Source of the DNA: Calamus simplicifolius
Lineage: Eukaryota > Streptophyta > Magnoliopsida > Arecales > Arecaceae
Length of the DNA: 64,000 bases
Direction: 5' to 3'
NCBI GenBank assembly: GCA_900491605.1
Contig: UESW01005086.1
Location: forward strand, 267,409-331,408
The position numbers and the translations under genes were made by a program. The notes under the pieces were generated by a model that did no database searches, was not told where the DNA came from, and saw only the letters and a program-made list of their open reading frames with translations. Positions 58,901 through 64,000 of the stretch are shown piece by piece (the first letter of the stretch is position 1; every line of letters starts with the position of its first letter).

Positions 58901-60088
58901 GCTCATTTCCACTAAATGACAAAGATCCAAGCAAGCCCCAAAACTCATGGTCCATCATGAGGCCTCACGTGGCTCATTTCCACTAGATGACAAAGATCCA
59001 AGCCTCTCAAGCAGAAGAAAAAGTTCAAAGATAAATAAAAGGAGTAAGAGGGACCTCCGACCAGGTAACTCAAAAAAAACTCAACACGCTCATTCTGAGC
59101 CCCTCTCTCTTTCTCTTTCGAGCTTTCTCAAGCTCACGACTGTTACCCAGAGCACTAACTTGAGCGTCGGAGAGTTCCGTCGAAATACCCGGCAGTGTGA
59201 CTTCTTGCAGACTTTGAAGATAAAGGAAATGCCCCAATATTTCTATGGAGGAACGGCCGATGCTCAAGGACGCCAGCTCAAAGTGATCAGGCATCAACAT
59301 GTACCTTATTCAAGTTGCAACAATTCATGATCTACTAAGAATTCAAGCAGGCCGTTCACAAAGTACGCTCCAAAACAAAAGGTGTCTAAGAAGATTTCAA
59401 AGCAAGAAAGCAGATGCATACAATCATCTAATCTGAATCTAATGATTAAAAGCAAGAAGTTTGTAGCTTTAACAAGATAGACACAAAATGCACCTTGATG
59501 CTGACAAAGCCACAGAGGGCTTTGAATTCTGTAAGAGCAATCGCCATCTCAGGCTTATGGTTACGATCCTTATAAAGGTTTGGCCACGTCTTGTGCAGCA
59601 TTGTCGCTAATTCCTTGTCGGGATGGGCCTGTATTGATAATGCCTTGGCTATAGATAGAACCTAGATCACAACCTGACCTCTATAAATTCAAAGAACCAT
59701 AGAATAAAGAAATGAAAATGAATCGGAAGCACAACAGAATTTAGAAATCAGGATAGATAAGCACGAATGGAGCGACCTTGAACAAGAAGGGAAGATCATT
59801 CCCCCACCTCTCCACGACCTTCTCTCCCAGGACGCTAGGGTTCTCCGCAATCCACGACTTCAATGTAACAAGATCGGGGTTTGAAGCCTCCGGCTCGTCC
59901 AGGACCACGAAAGAAGGCCCGGACTCGTGGGTTCCCATCCAGAGCTCGGCATAGGGCTTGTTCGGCTCGATCTCCGCCATGGAATTCTTGGAGAAGAGCC
60001 TTGCGACCCTCGATTCATCACCGAGGCGCCCCCAGTCGTAGTTCCGGACCGAGCATATCAGCCGCAGGGGCCTCATCGGGGCCTCCAT
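31687..60088 (-). CDS. PMI: mannose-6-phosphate isomerase gene, five exons, with frameshift in exon 3
   Basis: The enzyme interconverts mannose-6-phosphate and fructose-6-phosphate in the cytosol, feeding GDP-mannose for glycosylation and ascorbate. The exons are 60088-59777, 59661-59494, 38911-38700, 37036-36770 and 32010-31687, all meeting in phase 0. The start is the first Met of MEAPMRPL before the conserved NYDWG. Zinc ligands of type I PMI are present: Gln and His in QAHPDK, Glu in HKPEMA, His in IPHAYLSG. The active-site Arg lies in IRAGLTPK. The end is VNSRFFG. The exons give about 427 residues, the normal plant size. Exon 3 is 212 nt rather than 213, so the frame breaks there. It is either a recent pseudogene or carries a sequence error. 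Confidence 0.9.
32011..33480. other. PMI intron 4, proximal part
   Basis: AT-rich intron with two dinucleotide arrays: TA at about 32327-32366, and TC then TA at about 32570-32621. The 200 bp between them hold a near-repeat of TATATTTGAATGTAGCTAA (about 32397) as TATATTCGAATGTAGCCAA (about 32549). A CCA/CTT-rich stretch runs at about 32770-33070. No gene was seen. Confidence 0.65.
33481..35300 (+). pseudogene. fossil hAT transposase in PMI intron 4
   Basis: Degraded reading frames follow the order of plant RICESLEEPER-like hAT transposases. A BED-type finger (AWEHYIRLVGLKEKCWITCK near 33512) is followed by YPFSIVEHEGVRPYFKLL (near 33750). Next come RFDPTGDLWTS (near 33908) and a linker region with EYGNEFSTV-like sequence, FAIAMMLDPHHNM and DASRHIKHVHDSLHGLYDKY (34654-34968). 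The start of the dimerisation domain (near 35100) is heavily broken. It is antisense to PMI. Terminal repeats were not found. Confidence 0.8.
35301..36769. other. PMI intron 4, distal part
   Basis: AT-rich intronic DNA up to the exon 4 donor. No gene or clear transposon end was recognised. Confidence 0.65.
36770..37036 (-). CDS. PMI: PMI exon 4
   Basis: It encodes 89 residues, VRKLTEKEELALLLEKQYPA to CSMLTYQM. It holds FFFNYVKLKPGEALYLGA, the zinc-binding His in NIPHAYLSGECIECMA, and the active-site Arg and Lys in NVIRAGLTPK. The acceptor is GATTCAG/GTAAGG and the donor is AAATG/GTAAGT. Confidence 0.92.
37037..38699. other. PMI intron 3
   Basis: A 1.66-kb intron with no gene. It contains the compound microsatellite described at 37875-37988 and a second TTC-rich patch near 38297-38320. 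Confidence 0.75.
37875..37988. repeat. compound microsatellite with alternating purine-pyrimidine run
   Basis: (TTC)n passes into a pure TC tract (about 37895-37935). It then becomes about 54 bp of unbroken pyrimidine-purine alternation including GCACGCGCGCGCGCGCATGC. The first part is triplex-prone and the second part could adopt Z-DNA. Confidence 0.9.
38700..38911 (-). CDS. PMI: PMI exon 3, frameshifted by one missing base
   Basis: The acceptor is TATGTGCAG/GAG and the donor is CAAGAG/GTAGGT. Read from the acceptor it gives ELKFVLTKVPEIVELV, then KEQDKFEDVKALLQSI, and then leaves the PMI frame. In another frame the rest reads MSARKEKIAELVSKLKN to LMLEQE, as expected for PMI. The switch falls at a T-run (minus strand AATTTTACTG, near 38780-38789). 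The exon is 212 nt; 213 would keep phase 0 to both neighbours. Confidence 0.88.
38912..40424. other. PMI intron 2, segment next to exon 3
   Basis: AT-rich intronic DNA with no recognised gene or element. Confidence 0.6.
40425..41010. repeat. tandem duplication of about 288 bp in PMI intron 2
   Basis: Two diverged copies, about 40425-40711 and 40712-41010, share TTCAACATGCC/ATCAACATGCC, ATGCAAG.AAGTAGA, TTGCAAAAGG.T, GGATTC, and GAACAAAATTTT-like landmarks in the same order. Substitutions and small indels show an old duplication. Open frames in it have no domain. Confidence 0.75.
41011..41478. other. PMI intron 2, segment before the copia element
   Basis: AT-rich intronic DNA with no feature recognised, ending in CTAACCAT at the LTR boundary. 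Confidence 0.6.
41479..41982 (+). repeat. copia 5' LTR (intron 2 element)
   Basis: 504 bp, TGTTGGATTTTTAATCC to TTTTCAACA, with a TATA-like TATCTATATATAG near 41710. It is homologous to 50358-50852 with moderate divergence. A 9-bp difference at the start (an extra TTCATTGGG) accounts for the length gap. Confidence 0.93.
41985..41996 (+). promoter_or_regulatory. copia primer-binding site (initiator tRNA-Met)
   Basis: TGGTATCAGAGC two bases after the 5' LTR is the standard complement to the 3' end of plant initiator tRNA-Met. Confidence 0.92.
42807..43684. mobile_element. hAT-type MITE with perfect 8-bp target duplication
   Basis: The left end TAGGAATGGCAACG and the reverse complement of the right end TAGGGATGGCAATT form short terminal inverted repeats of about 12 bp. 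GGCGTTGG flanks both sides (42799-42806 and 43685-43692). Eight-base duplications and this terminal sequence fit hAT. The left end carries a tandem 46-47 bp duplication. Subterminal ACGGGTATCC/GTAAACGG motifs occur on both sides. There is no transposase. Confidence 0.9.
44480..45560 (+). repeat. array of about twelve AGTTAGCT...AGCTAACT hairpins
   Basis: Imperfect units of roughly 60-70 bp each carry an inverted repeat such as AGTTAGCTAACAAGCTAACT (8-bp stem, 4-nt loop). These occur near 44921, 44975, 45041, 45111, 45161, 45221, 45327 and 45434, with weaker forms to the left. Between them recur GCATGA and TTTTCTCC-type spacers. The hairpins are better conserved than the spacers. Confidence 0.85.
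46197..46349 (+). repeat. 51-bp unit repeated three times in the solo LTR
   Basis: Units start at 46197, 46248 and 46299 and contain TTGTGCCGTGAAACAAGAGG, then ACTAGCC, then GGCTAGGGG. They end just before the CACTATAAACC promoter-like region. Confidence 0.93.
47010..47860 (+). pseudogene. copia gag (intron 2 element)
   Basis: It starts near 47010 with LNSVLILNGTNFKD, then a stop, then the UBN2-type gag domain: WDRSNRMSLMIIKRGI, AKEFLAEIEKRFAKSDK, GNIREYIMKISHFASKLKAL, LVLISLPNQFSQFKVSY. The block 47134-47676 is open. In another frame the zinc knuckle CFFCKKSRHMKKEC follows near 47719-47760. Frame breaks make it inactive. Confidence 0.85.
47861..48219 (+). pseudogene. copia pol remnant: pre-integrase joined directly to post-integrase segment
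   Basis: The open frame 47875-48219 begins with DNLYLLDTIISYNETLNMES, the end of the protease/pre-integrase part. It passes at once to VSSYFVGYSEQSRGFKFYDP and FFEDIEFERR, which normally lies after the integrase core. The HHCC region and DDE core are therefore deleted in between. The junction is in frame. Confidence 0.8.
48295..49923 (+). pseudogene. copia reverse transcriptase and RNase H (intron 2 element)
   Basis: The RT starts with WIEAMKESI near 48421 and continues through frame changes to LHQMDVKMTFLNGDIDE, GLKQASRKWYHKFHQ and LYVDIGMLYETKRFL. The YVDD catalytic loop is missing its second Asp and the following residues, an in-frame deletion. Then come DLGDASSVLGIQIHQDRS, GSLMYAQVCTR, a stop at 49357, and a RNase H part with YSDSDFARC, LFCDNRSAVLYSN and SIEHIGTNSMVADP to 49923. 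Confidence 0.85.
50358..50852 (+). repeat. copia 3' LTR (intron 2 element)
   Basis: 495 bp, TGTTGGATTTTTAATCC to TTTTCAACA, homologous to 41479-41982. It follows a short purine tract (GTGGAAGA). Confidence 0.93.
50853..51489. other. PMI intron 2 segment between copia and the 51.5-kb element
   Basis: Host intronic DNA. A minus-strand frame (51062-50877) with AENQAIALATHKLMW is reminiscent of an RNase H-like fragment but is too short to call. The last five bases TGTAC are the left target duplication of the next element. Confidence 0.55.
51490..54022 (+). repeat. 5' LTR of the coding-poor Tat-like element
   Basis: 2533 bp. It is dense in CCTAGGCGGC and close variants, with GGCCTTCCTCAACGGC spacers (about 51545-52600). 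Then comes a 63-bp tandem block (about 52800-53065) and a non-repetitive 3' part ending in a TTGAGCGTCGGAGG region. That last motif also precedes the LTR ends at 12525-12540 and 62170. Open frames are by-products of the repeats. Confidence 0.92.
52800..53065 (+). repeat. 63-bp tandem units in the 5' LTR
   Basis: CATGACGGCGGCCAAGA recurs at 52887, 52950 and 53013, with a diverged copy near 52823, each with GCCTAGACGGC...GAGCAATCC. The counterpart in the other LTR is at about 57940-58190. Confidence 0.9.
54023..54570 (+). pseudogene. primer-binding site and gag N-terminal remnant
   Basis: GATTGGCGCGCCAGATAGGG at 54023 is the primer-binding site. A degraded reading (54170-54565) gives SAPSSPPTLVALI, AILNQ, VQALNAVVHELQKQ, HHKEAYRHQASPKHRHC and EMRRLDEQHRRLEKLS. 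This parallels the gag N-terminus at 12840-13310 of the other Tat element. The gag core domain and all of pol are missing. Confidence 0.75.
54571..55330. other. non-coding interior of the coding-poor element
   Basis: No coding sequence was recognised. From about 55030 two imperfect copies of a GACC...CGAGGT.TTTTC/GTGGTCCCGAG/GAAACCTCCGA unit begin the tandem region. Confidence 0.6.
55331..55727 (+). repeat. 106-bp tandem units, about four copies
   Basis: The CATGGTCCCATCACAGCGAC motif recurs at 106-bp spacing (55352, 55458, 55564, 55670), followed by CTCGGGTCACCCTTCGGGG and TTCAAAAGGAACCTGAG. Each unit resembles two of the 52-bp units at 19788-20205. Confidence 0.92.
55740..56480 (+). repeat. 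tandem units of about 96 bp, degenerating to the right
   Basis: TGCCCCAGCGGCATCATTA recurs near 55851, 55947, 56029, 56125 and 56221 (82-96 bp spacing), with GGCTCTATCAGCCTTAGTGG between. Shorter, more diverged GGCTCTATC/CCTCAACGG units follow to 56480. Confidence 0.9.
56481..56645 (+). promoter_or_regulatory. end of interior and polypurine tract
   Basis: A short unique stretch ends in CAAGGAGTGTAGGGGGCATC directly before the 3' LTR, the expected place for the plus-strand primer. Confidence 0.7.
56646..59299 (+). repeat. 3' LTR of the coding-poor Tat-like element
   Basis: 2654 bp, homologous throughout to 51490-54022. It is longer mainly because a 71-bp unit (starts at 58781, 58852 and 58923) is present three times, against once in the 5' LTR near 53646. 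Confidence 0.92.
59494..59661 (-). CDS. PMI: PMI exon 2
   Basis: It encodes 56 residues, VLSIAKALSIQAHPDKELAT to CGFVSIK. It carries three of the four zinc ligands (Q and H of QAHPDK, E of HKPEMA). The acceptor is GATCTAG/GTTC and the donor is CAAG/GTGCAT. It is separated from exon 3 by 20.6 kb of nested transposons. Confidence 0.92.
59777..60088 (-). CDS. PMI: PMI exon 1
   Basis: It encodes 104 residues from MEAPMRPLRLICSVRNYDWG to NDLPFLFK. It includes PYAELWMGTHESGPSFV, the conserved N-terminal part of type I PMI. The donor is CAAG/GTCGCT. The exon is GC-rich compared with the rest of the gene. A second in-frame Met at residue 5 is an alternative start. Confidence 0.92.
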
Positions 60089-60330
60089 TGCCGAGTCCTC
60101 TACTCGAGCGAGACGCCTAAAACCCTAGAAGTAGAACGCAGCACCGAGATGAAGAGGAGGGGGAGGAGAGGGGAAGCGTTTGCTGCGTTTCGGTCCGCCA
60201 TGAAAGCAACGGTTTCCGAGGTTTTTGAAGGGGAGGGTGGGGGCGCGGCGAGGAGGGAATGGGTCCGCTCGCCGTTCCTCGCGGCTCGGCTGGGATGAGC
60301 CGAAGCCACTGGCAGTCCGAGGGTTTTGTT
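60089..60330 (-). promoter_or_regulatory. PMI: PMI 5' UTR and proximal promoter region
   Basis: GC- and CpG-rich DNA immediately upstream of the PMI start. On the minus strand CTTCTAGGGTTTTAGGCG lies about 30 bases before the ATG. Its complement AAACCCTA (60120-60127) is a telo-box, an element often found near the transcription start of plant housekeeping genes. Open frames here (for example 60309-60100) are not supported. No TATA box was identified. Confidence 0.6.
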
Positions 60331-60831
60331 TGGAGGAGAGGAGGACCACCGGCGGGCGGCCTTCTAAGTTCTAACTGACCCGAGTTGTCGATATATTTTT
60401 GGAAGCTCTCAAGGGTGCATGAATATATGTGCTATAATTATATAGTTAACTAGTTGTTTGTTATTTTTGTTGGCATAAGAGGCTAGGCATATAAAGAGCC
60501 ACATGCTCAATGTTATTGTCAAAAAAGATGGAGAGTTACATGATTAATAATATTAGTGAAGAAAGATGAAGAATCATGTATTAATTTAAGGATTTCAAAT
60601 TATCACATAATTAATTAATAAATTATAAGCAATAATTCTCTTTCATTTTTTTCATCTTCATCCGTACTTAAATTTAATATAATATAATAAAACTAAAATA
60701 TTTTTTATTGATAGATCCAAAGCATGCCACATATGATATAGCATTTAATAACTTAATATTTTCACCCATAAAGCCTAGCATTGCACCTAAAAAGATTAGA
60801 GAGGAAGGTATAAAAAAAAGTCCTTGACCAT
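60331..60831. other. AT-rich region upstream of PMI
   Basis: No gene seen. An AGCCACATG/GAGTTACATG/AATCATG-like near-repeat occurs at about 60500-60580. It ends in ACCAT (60827-60831), the likely left target duplication of the next element. Confidence 0.6.
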
Positions 60832-62302
60832 TGTTGAGGGGTAAAATCGTCATTACATTAATATCCGTGCGAGGCAGTTAGGGCTAACCTCCTCCCTTTG
60901 TTCCTTCCGGGCTTCCATAGCTCGGCCCTTCCAGGCTTCCATAGCTCGGCCCTTCCGGGCTTCCTAGCTCGGCCCCTTCCGGGCTTCCCTAGCTCGGCCC
61001 CTTTCGGGCTTCATAACTCGGCCCCTTCCGGGCTCCCGTAGCTCGGCCCTTTTCAGGCTTCATAGCTCGGCCCCTTCCGGGCTTCCATAGCTCGGCCCTT
61101 CCGGGCTTCCATAGCTCGGCCTTTCCGGGCTTCATAGCTCGGCCCCTTCCGGGATTCCCTAGCTCGGCCCCCTCCGGGCTTCCGTAGCTTGGACCTTTCC
61201 GGGCTTCCATAGCTCGGCCCCTTCCGGACTTTCATAGCTCGGCCCTTCCGGGCTTCCATAGCTCGGCCTTTCCGGGCTTCATAGCTCGGCCCCTTCCGGG
61301 CTTCCCTAGCTCGGTCCCCTCCGGGCTCCCGTAGCTCGGTCTTTTTCGGGCTTCCATACTCGGCCCCTTCCGGGCTTCCATAGCTCAGCCTTTTCGGGCT
61401 TCATAGCTCGGCCCCTTCCGGGCTTCCCTAACTCGGCCCCCTCCGGGCTTCCCTAGCTCGGCCCTTCCGGACTTCCATAGCTCGGCCCTTCCGGGCTTCC
61501 TAGCTCGGTCCCTTCCGGGCTTCCCTAGCTCGGCCCCTTCCGGGCTCCCGTAGCTCGGCCCCTTCCGGGCTTCCATAGCTCGGCCCTTCCGGGCTTCCAT
61601 AGCTCGGCCTCTCTGGGCTCCCGTAGCTCGGCCCCTTCCGGGCTTCCATAGCTCGGCTTCATCTGCAATCCGCAACCTAACACTCACCTCCGCGGAACCT
61701 GACGCGGGAGAGCCCAAGCCTACCAAAACGGCATCCTAGACAAGGAATCATATCGGGACGTGGTCTAAAGCCTATCGTAACCGCCCCAGGCTTACTCAAC
61801 CAGATCTCGAGGCATCAAGGAGCTCTCCCATCCGTCAATCTCTGAACAAACAAGGTATGGATTCTAACGGCCCCACAACGGCCCGATTCTGTCCGTCTCC
61901 GTATCGTAACAACCTCCGAACCTTCCAGAAGACGCTCAAGATCCAAATGACAGTCTATAAATGTCAGTCTCACAGATTCCCCCAGGTACGCAACCCTGTA
62001 CGCACACTTACGCGCTTGCGCCCCCACTCTCACTCTCCTGCTCTCCCGGCAGCTCGTCGACACTCTGCCCCTCCTAGAGCTTCCGATTGGCCCGCCCCCG
62101 GAGAGGTCTCCCGGAGAGATCCACCTCCCCACTGTCTGGTTGATCGCCGTTTCCTTCCCCACTGACTTGAGCATCGGAGGGTCTTCCGCGGAGGACCACC
62201 CCCGGCGTCCCCCCGCGTGTGGCTTCCTTTTGCAGGTCCGCCGCACCCCTCTTCCTGGAGATCGACCGCGCCCGAGTCGGAGGACGGATCCCGGCGGCAA
62301 CA
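60832..62302 (+). repeat. 5' LTR of the Tat-like element at the window end
   Basis: It begins TGTTGAGGGGTAAAATCGTC and ends GGCGGCAACA. The middle is a long tandem array; the 3' third is GC-rich and holds the probable promoter and leader start, with TTGAGCATCGGAGGG near 62167. The partner LTR is outside the window, so the left boundary rests on the TG start and the typical first bases. Confidence 0.8.
60905..61655 (+). repeat. tandem array of about 29 units of 25-27 bp
   Basis: The unit is CCTTCCGGGCTTCCATAGCTCGG plus CCC, with variants CTTCCCTAGCTCGG, CTCCCGTAGCTCGG and TTCATAGCTCGG interspersed in a partly ordered higher pattern. All copies are in one orientation. It gives long but meaningless open frames on the minus strand. 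Confidence 0.93.
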
Positions 62303-63883
62303 GATTGGCGCTAGAGGAAGGGCCTCAAGTCCCATTAAAACTTGAAGAAAGGAGACAAGGATCTTGATCCGGAGAAGAACCTCTCTGATGGCCAACCGGA
62401 AGGAGAGCAACCTCTGATGCCCAAGATCAGGTCGCCTCCCAGAGGCCTGATCCGACTGGCGCCACAGCGCCGCAACCCCCACCTGTCGAGACTCCGTCGC
62501 CGCCTGCCATTCCGGTGACCCAGGACCAGTTCGCTACGCTGGTCCAGCAAGTCCAGGCTCTTACCCACCTGGTCCAGGAGCGTCTTGCAGCTCCTCCTGC
62601 TTCGCATCCCCAGAAGAGGCGGCGATTTCTTCTTCGCCGGCAACCTCCTCCTCTGATCCGCACGAATCAGCGGATCCCCCACATCGCCCCAAGGGGGACA
62701 AACCGGTCCCGCGAGCCCAGATCTCCCTCTCTCCCGGCGACGTCTCACCATGATTCGACGCCATCCTTGCGGTTCTCCGCCCGGCTCCTCCTCTCGCCGG
62801 TGAGGAGGAGATCCGCCGTCAGATCCAGGAAATGCGTCAGGAGCTGGACGCCGCCAAGCAGACCATCTGCCCAGCCCAAGGCAGAGCAGGGCATCCCTTT
62901 CTCTAAGGGGATCATGGAGGAAGTGATTCCCTCCCACGTCAAGCTGCCGACCGTCGAGCCCTATCACGGCTCCACTGATCCGGACGACCATCTCAGCAGC
63001 TTCCGGTCAATAATGATGTTCCACGGAGCATCTGATGCGATCCTCTGCCGGCCTTCCCATCCACCTCAGAGGATCCGCCCGAACCTGGTTCAACGCCCTG
63101 AAACCAGGTTCCATTGATTCTTTCGACGAGCTGAGCCACCTTTTTATTGGCCAGTTCGTCAGCAGCCGCCGCCACCGACGGAGATCCGACTCCCTCTCCG
63201 AAGTCAAGCAAGAGAGGGGGAGTCCTTGAGAAATTATCTTGGCCGTTTCAACAAGGCCATGTTGGAGGTGGACCACCTTAATCATGAGGTGGCATGTCCG
63301 CCCTAGCGGGGGGAGTTTCAAGGAGAGCGACTTCTATTTGGCAATGGAAGTCAGCTACCCCCCATGTCTGTCTGATATGATGGCCCTTGCGGACAAATAC
63401 GCTCGGGTCGAGGAGTCGCGGAGAATGGCCCGCGCTGAGCAGCGAAGAAGCAAGAGCCCAAAGTTCCCGACAGACACCGCCCTGTCCGTCGGCCAAGTCC
63501 GCCTCGCCGCCAAAGAGTCCCTCCGCCGCCGCCAAGGAATCGCTCCCGGAGTCCCCCAGGCGATTCGATCGCTATACTCCGCTGACTGTGCCCCGGGCGC
63601 AAATCCTCATGGAGATAGAGCGCCAGCTTCCCCGACCAGTACCTCTCCGAGGGAACCCGACCCGAGAGATCCCGCCAAGTACTGCCGCTACCATAGGGAG
63701 CATGGTCATGACACTGAAGAATGCTGGCAGCTGAAGAATGAGATCGAAAGACTGATTCGGCGGGGACGGCTGGACCAGTTCAGAAGGGCACCCGAGCCGC
63801 AGCAGCAAGGAGGTGACGCCAGCCCGAGCTCCCACAACTCCCTCCTCCACCAAATCCGCCCGTGGTTGGCCGCATCAACATGA
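62303..63883 (+). pseudogene. primer-binding site and gag of the Tat-like element
   Basis: GATTGGCGCTAGAGGAAGGG at 62303 is the primer-binding site. Gag starts near 62390 (MANRKESNL) and continues through several frames: TQDQFATLVQQVQALTHLVQ (62515), MEEVIPSHVKLPTVEPYHG with STDPDDHLSSF, then LRGSARTWFNALKPGSIDSF and HLFIGQFVSSR. A further block reads GSFKESDFYLAMEVSYPP to LADKYARVEESRRMA. The zinc knuckle is CRYHREHGHDTEECWQLK near 63681-63734. Frame changes near 63050 and 63230 suggest it is inactive or misassembled. Confidence 0.85.
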
Positions 63884-64000
63884 TTGAAGAGGCCGGCGGA
63901 TCGAGCTCCAGGGGCAACGGTGATGCACCGGTGCCAAAGAAGGCGCGCACGGGCGAGCTCTCCTTTTCTGATGATGATCTTCTTGGGATACAGCTTCCCC
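63884..64000 (+). pseudogene. start of the protease region of the Tat-like element
   Basis: In the frame INMIEEAGGSSSRGN ... KKARTGELSFSDDD the sequence matches the spacer that precedes the protease in Tat-like elements. It ends at the window edge before any catalytic motif. Confidence 0.6.

Larger units (their letters stand above)
51490..59299 (+). mobile_element. coding-poor Tat-like gypsy element with 2.5-kb LTRs in PMI intron 2
   Basis: LTRs at 51490-54022 and 56646-59299 (TGATAGGACCAG...GCATCAACA) are flanked by a perfect TGTAC duplication (51485-51489 and 59300-59304). The primer-binding site has the same GATTGGCGC start as the other Tat elements. The 2.6-kb interior has only a gag N-terminal remnant and tandem arrays, with no pol. 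It must have depended on enzymes from another element. Its gag remnant and arrays resemble those of the element at 11894-30612. Confidence 0.93.
60832..64000 (+). mobile_element. 5' part of another Tat-like gypsy element, running off the window
   Basis: A 1471-bp LTR (60832-62302, TGTTGAGGGG...CGGCGGCAACA) is followed by GATTGGCGC as primer-binding site, then gag and the first residues of the protease region. The rest lies beyond 64000, so intactness of pol and the right duplication cannot be assessed. Confidence 0.85.

Noticed and set aside
60905..61655. Array resembling a CRISPR
   Set aside because: Units are contiguous at 25-27 bp with no unique spacers, and it sits in a plant retrotransposon LTR. 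It is an ordinary tandem repeat.
61053..61726. Minus-strand frames rich in GPSYEARKG-like repeats
   Set aside because: Direct translation of the 26-bp array in an LTR, with no support as protein.

Overview
This window is nuclear DNA of a flowering plant, probably a monocot with a repeat-rich genome. A palm-like genome would fit the very long introns, but that is a guess. The evidence is a host enzyme gene with plant-type exons and a GC-rich first exon, AT-rich introns, and many nested Ty1/copia, Ty3/gypsy, hAT and PIF/Harbinger-like elements. There are no bacterial operons, no CRISPR array and no rRNA or tRNA gene that I can support.

Host genes. The clearest is a type I mannose-6-phosphate isomerase gene on the minus strand, in five exons from 60088 down to 31687. 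Intron 2 is about 20.6 kb and intron 4 about 4.8 kb. Joined, the exons give about 427 residues, normal for plant PMI, but exon 3 lacks one base and shifts frame. Two minus-strand exons at 4229-4640 encode part of a multi-spanning membrane protein, tentatively the ZnT5-like/MTP12 type. A CpG-rich block at 10343-10760 may be a promoter or first exon.

Layout. 1-954: 3' end of a copia element. 955-11893: host AT-rich DNA with a foldback MITE, two RTE-type LINE 3' fragments and the two exons. 11894-30612: an 18.7-kb Tat-lineage gypsy element (TSD AAAAT). It has a PIF/Harbinger-like insertion (17928-19502, TSD TAA) in its integrase tail. A whole chromodomain gypsy element (21228-27721) interrupts its antisense ORF. 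31687-60088: the PMI gene. Intron 4 holds a fossil hAT transposase. Intron 2 holds a dead copia element (41479-50852), which itself carries a hAT MITE (TSD GGCGTTGG) and a 2.3-kb solo LTR (TSD TAATT). Intron 2 also holds a 7.8-kb coding-poor Tat-like element with 2.5-kb LTRs (51490-59299, TSD TGTAC). 60832-64000: 5' part of another Tat-like gypsy element, running off the window.

How it fits together. The junctions give a relative order. The PIF-like element and the chromovirus are younger than the Tat element they cut, and the hAT MITE and solo LTR are younger than the copia element they cut. No element here looks autonomous as sequenced: catalytic residues, frames or whole domains are lost. 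I found no clearly new cellular system. The most unusual sequences are the 850-bp purine tract inside the PIF-like element, the hairpin array in the solo LTR, and the CCTAGGCGG-dense LTRs of the 51.5-59.3 kb element.
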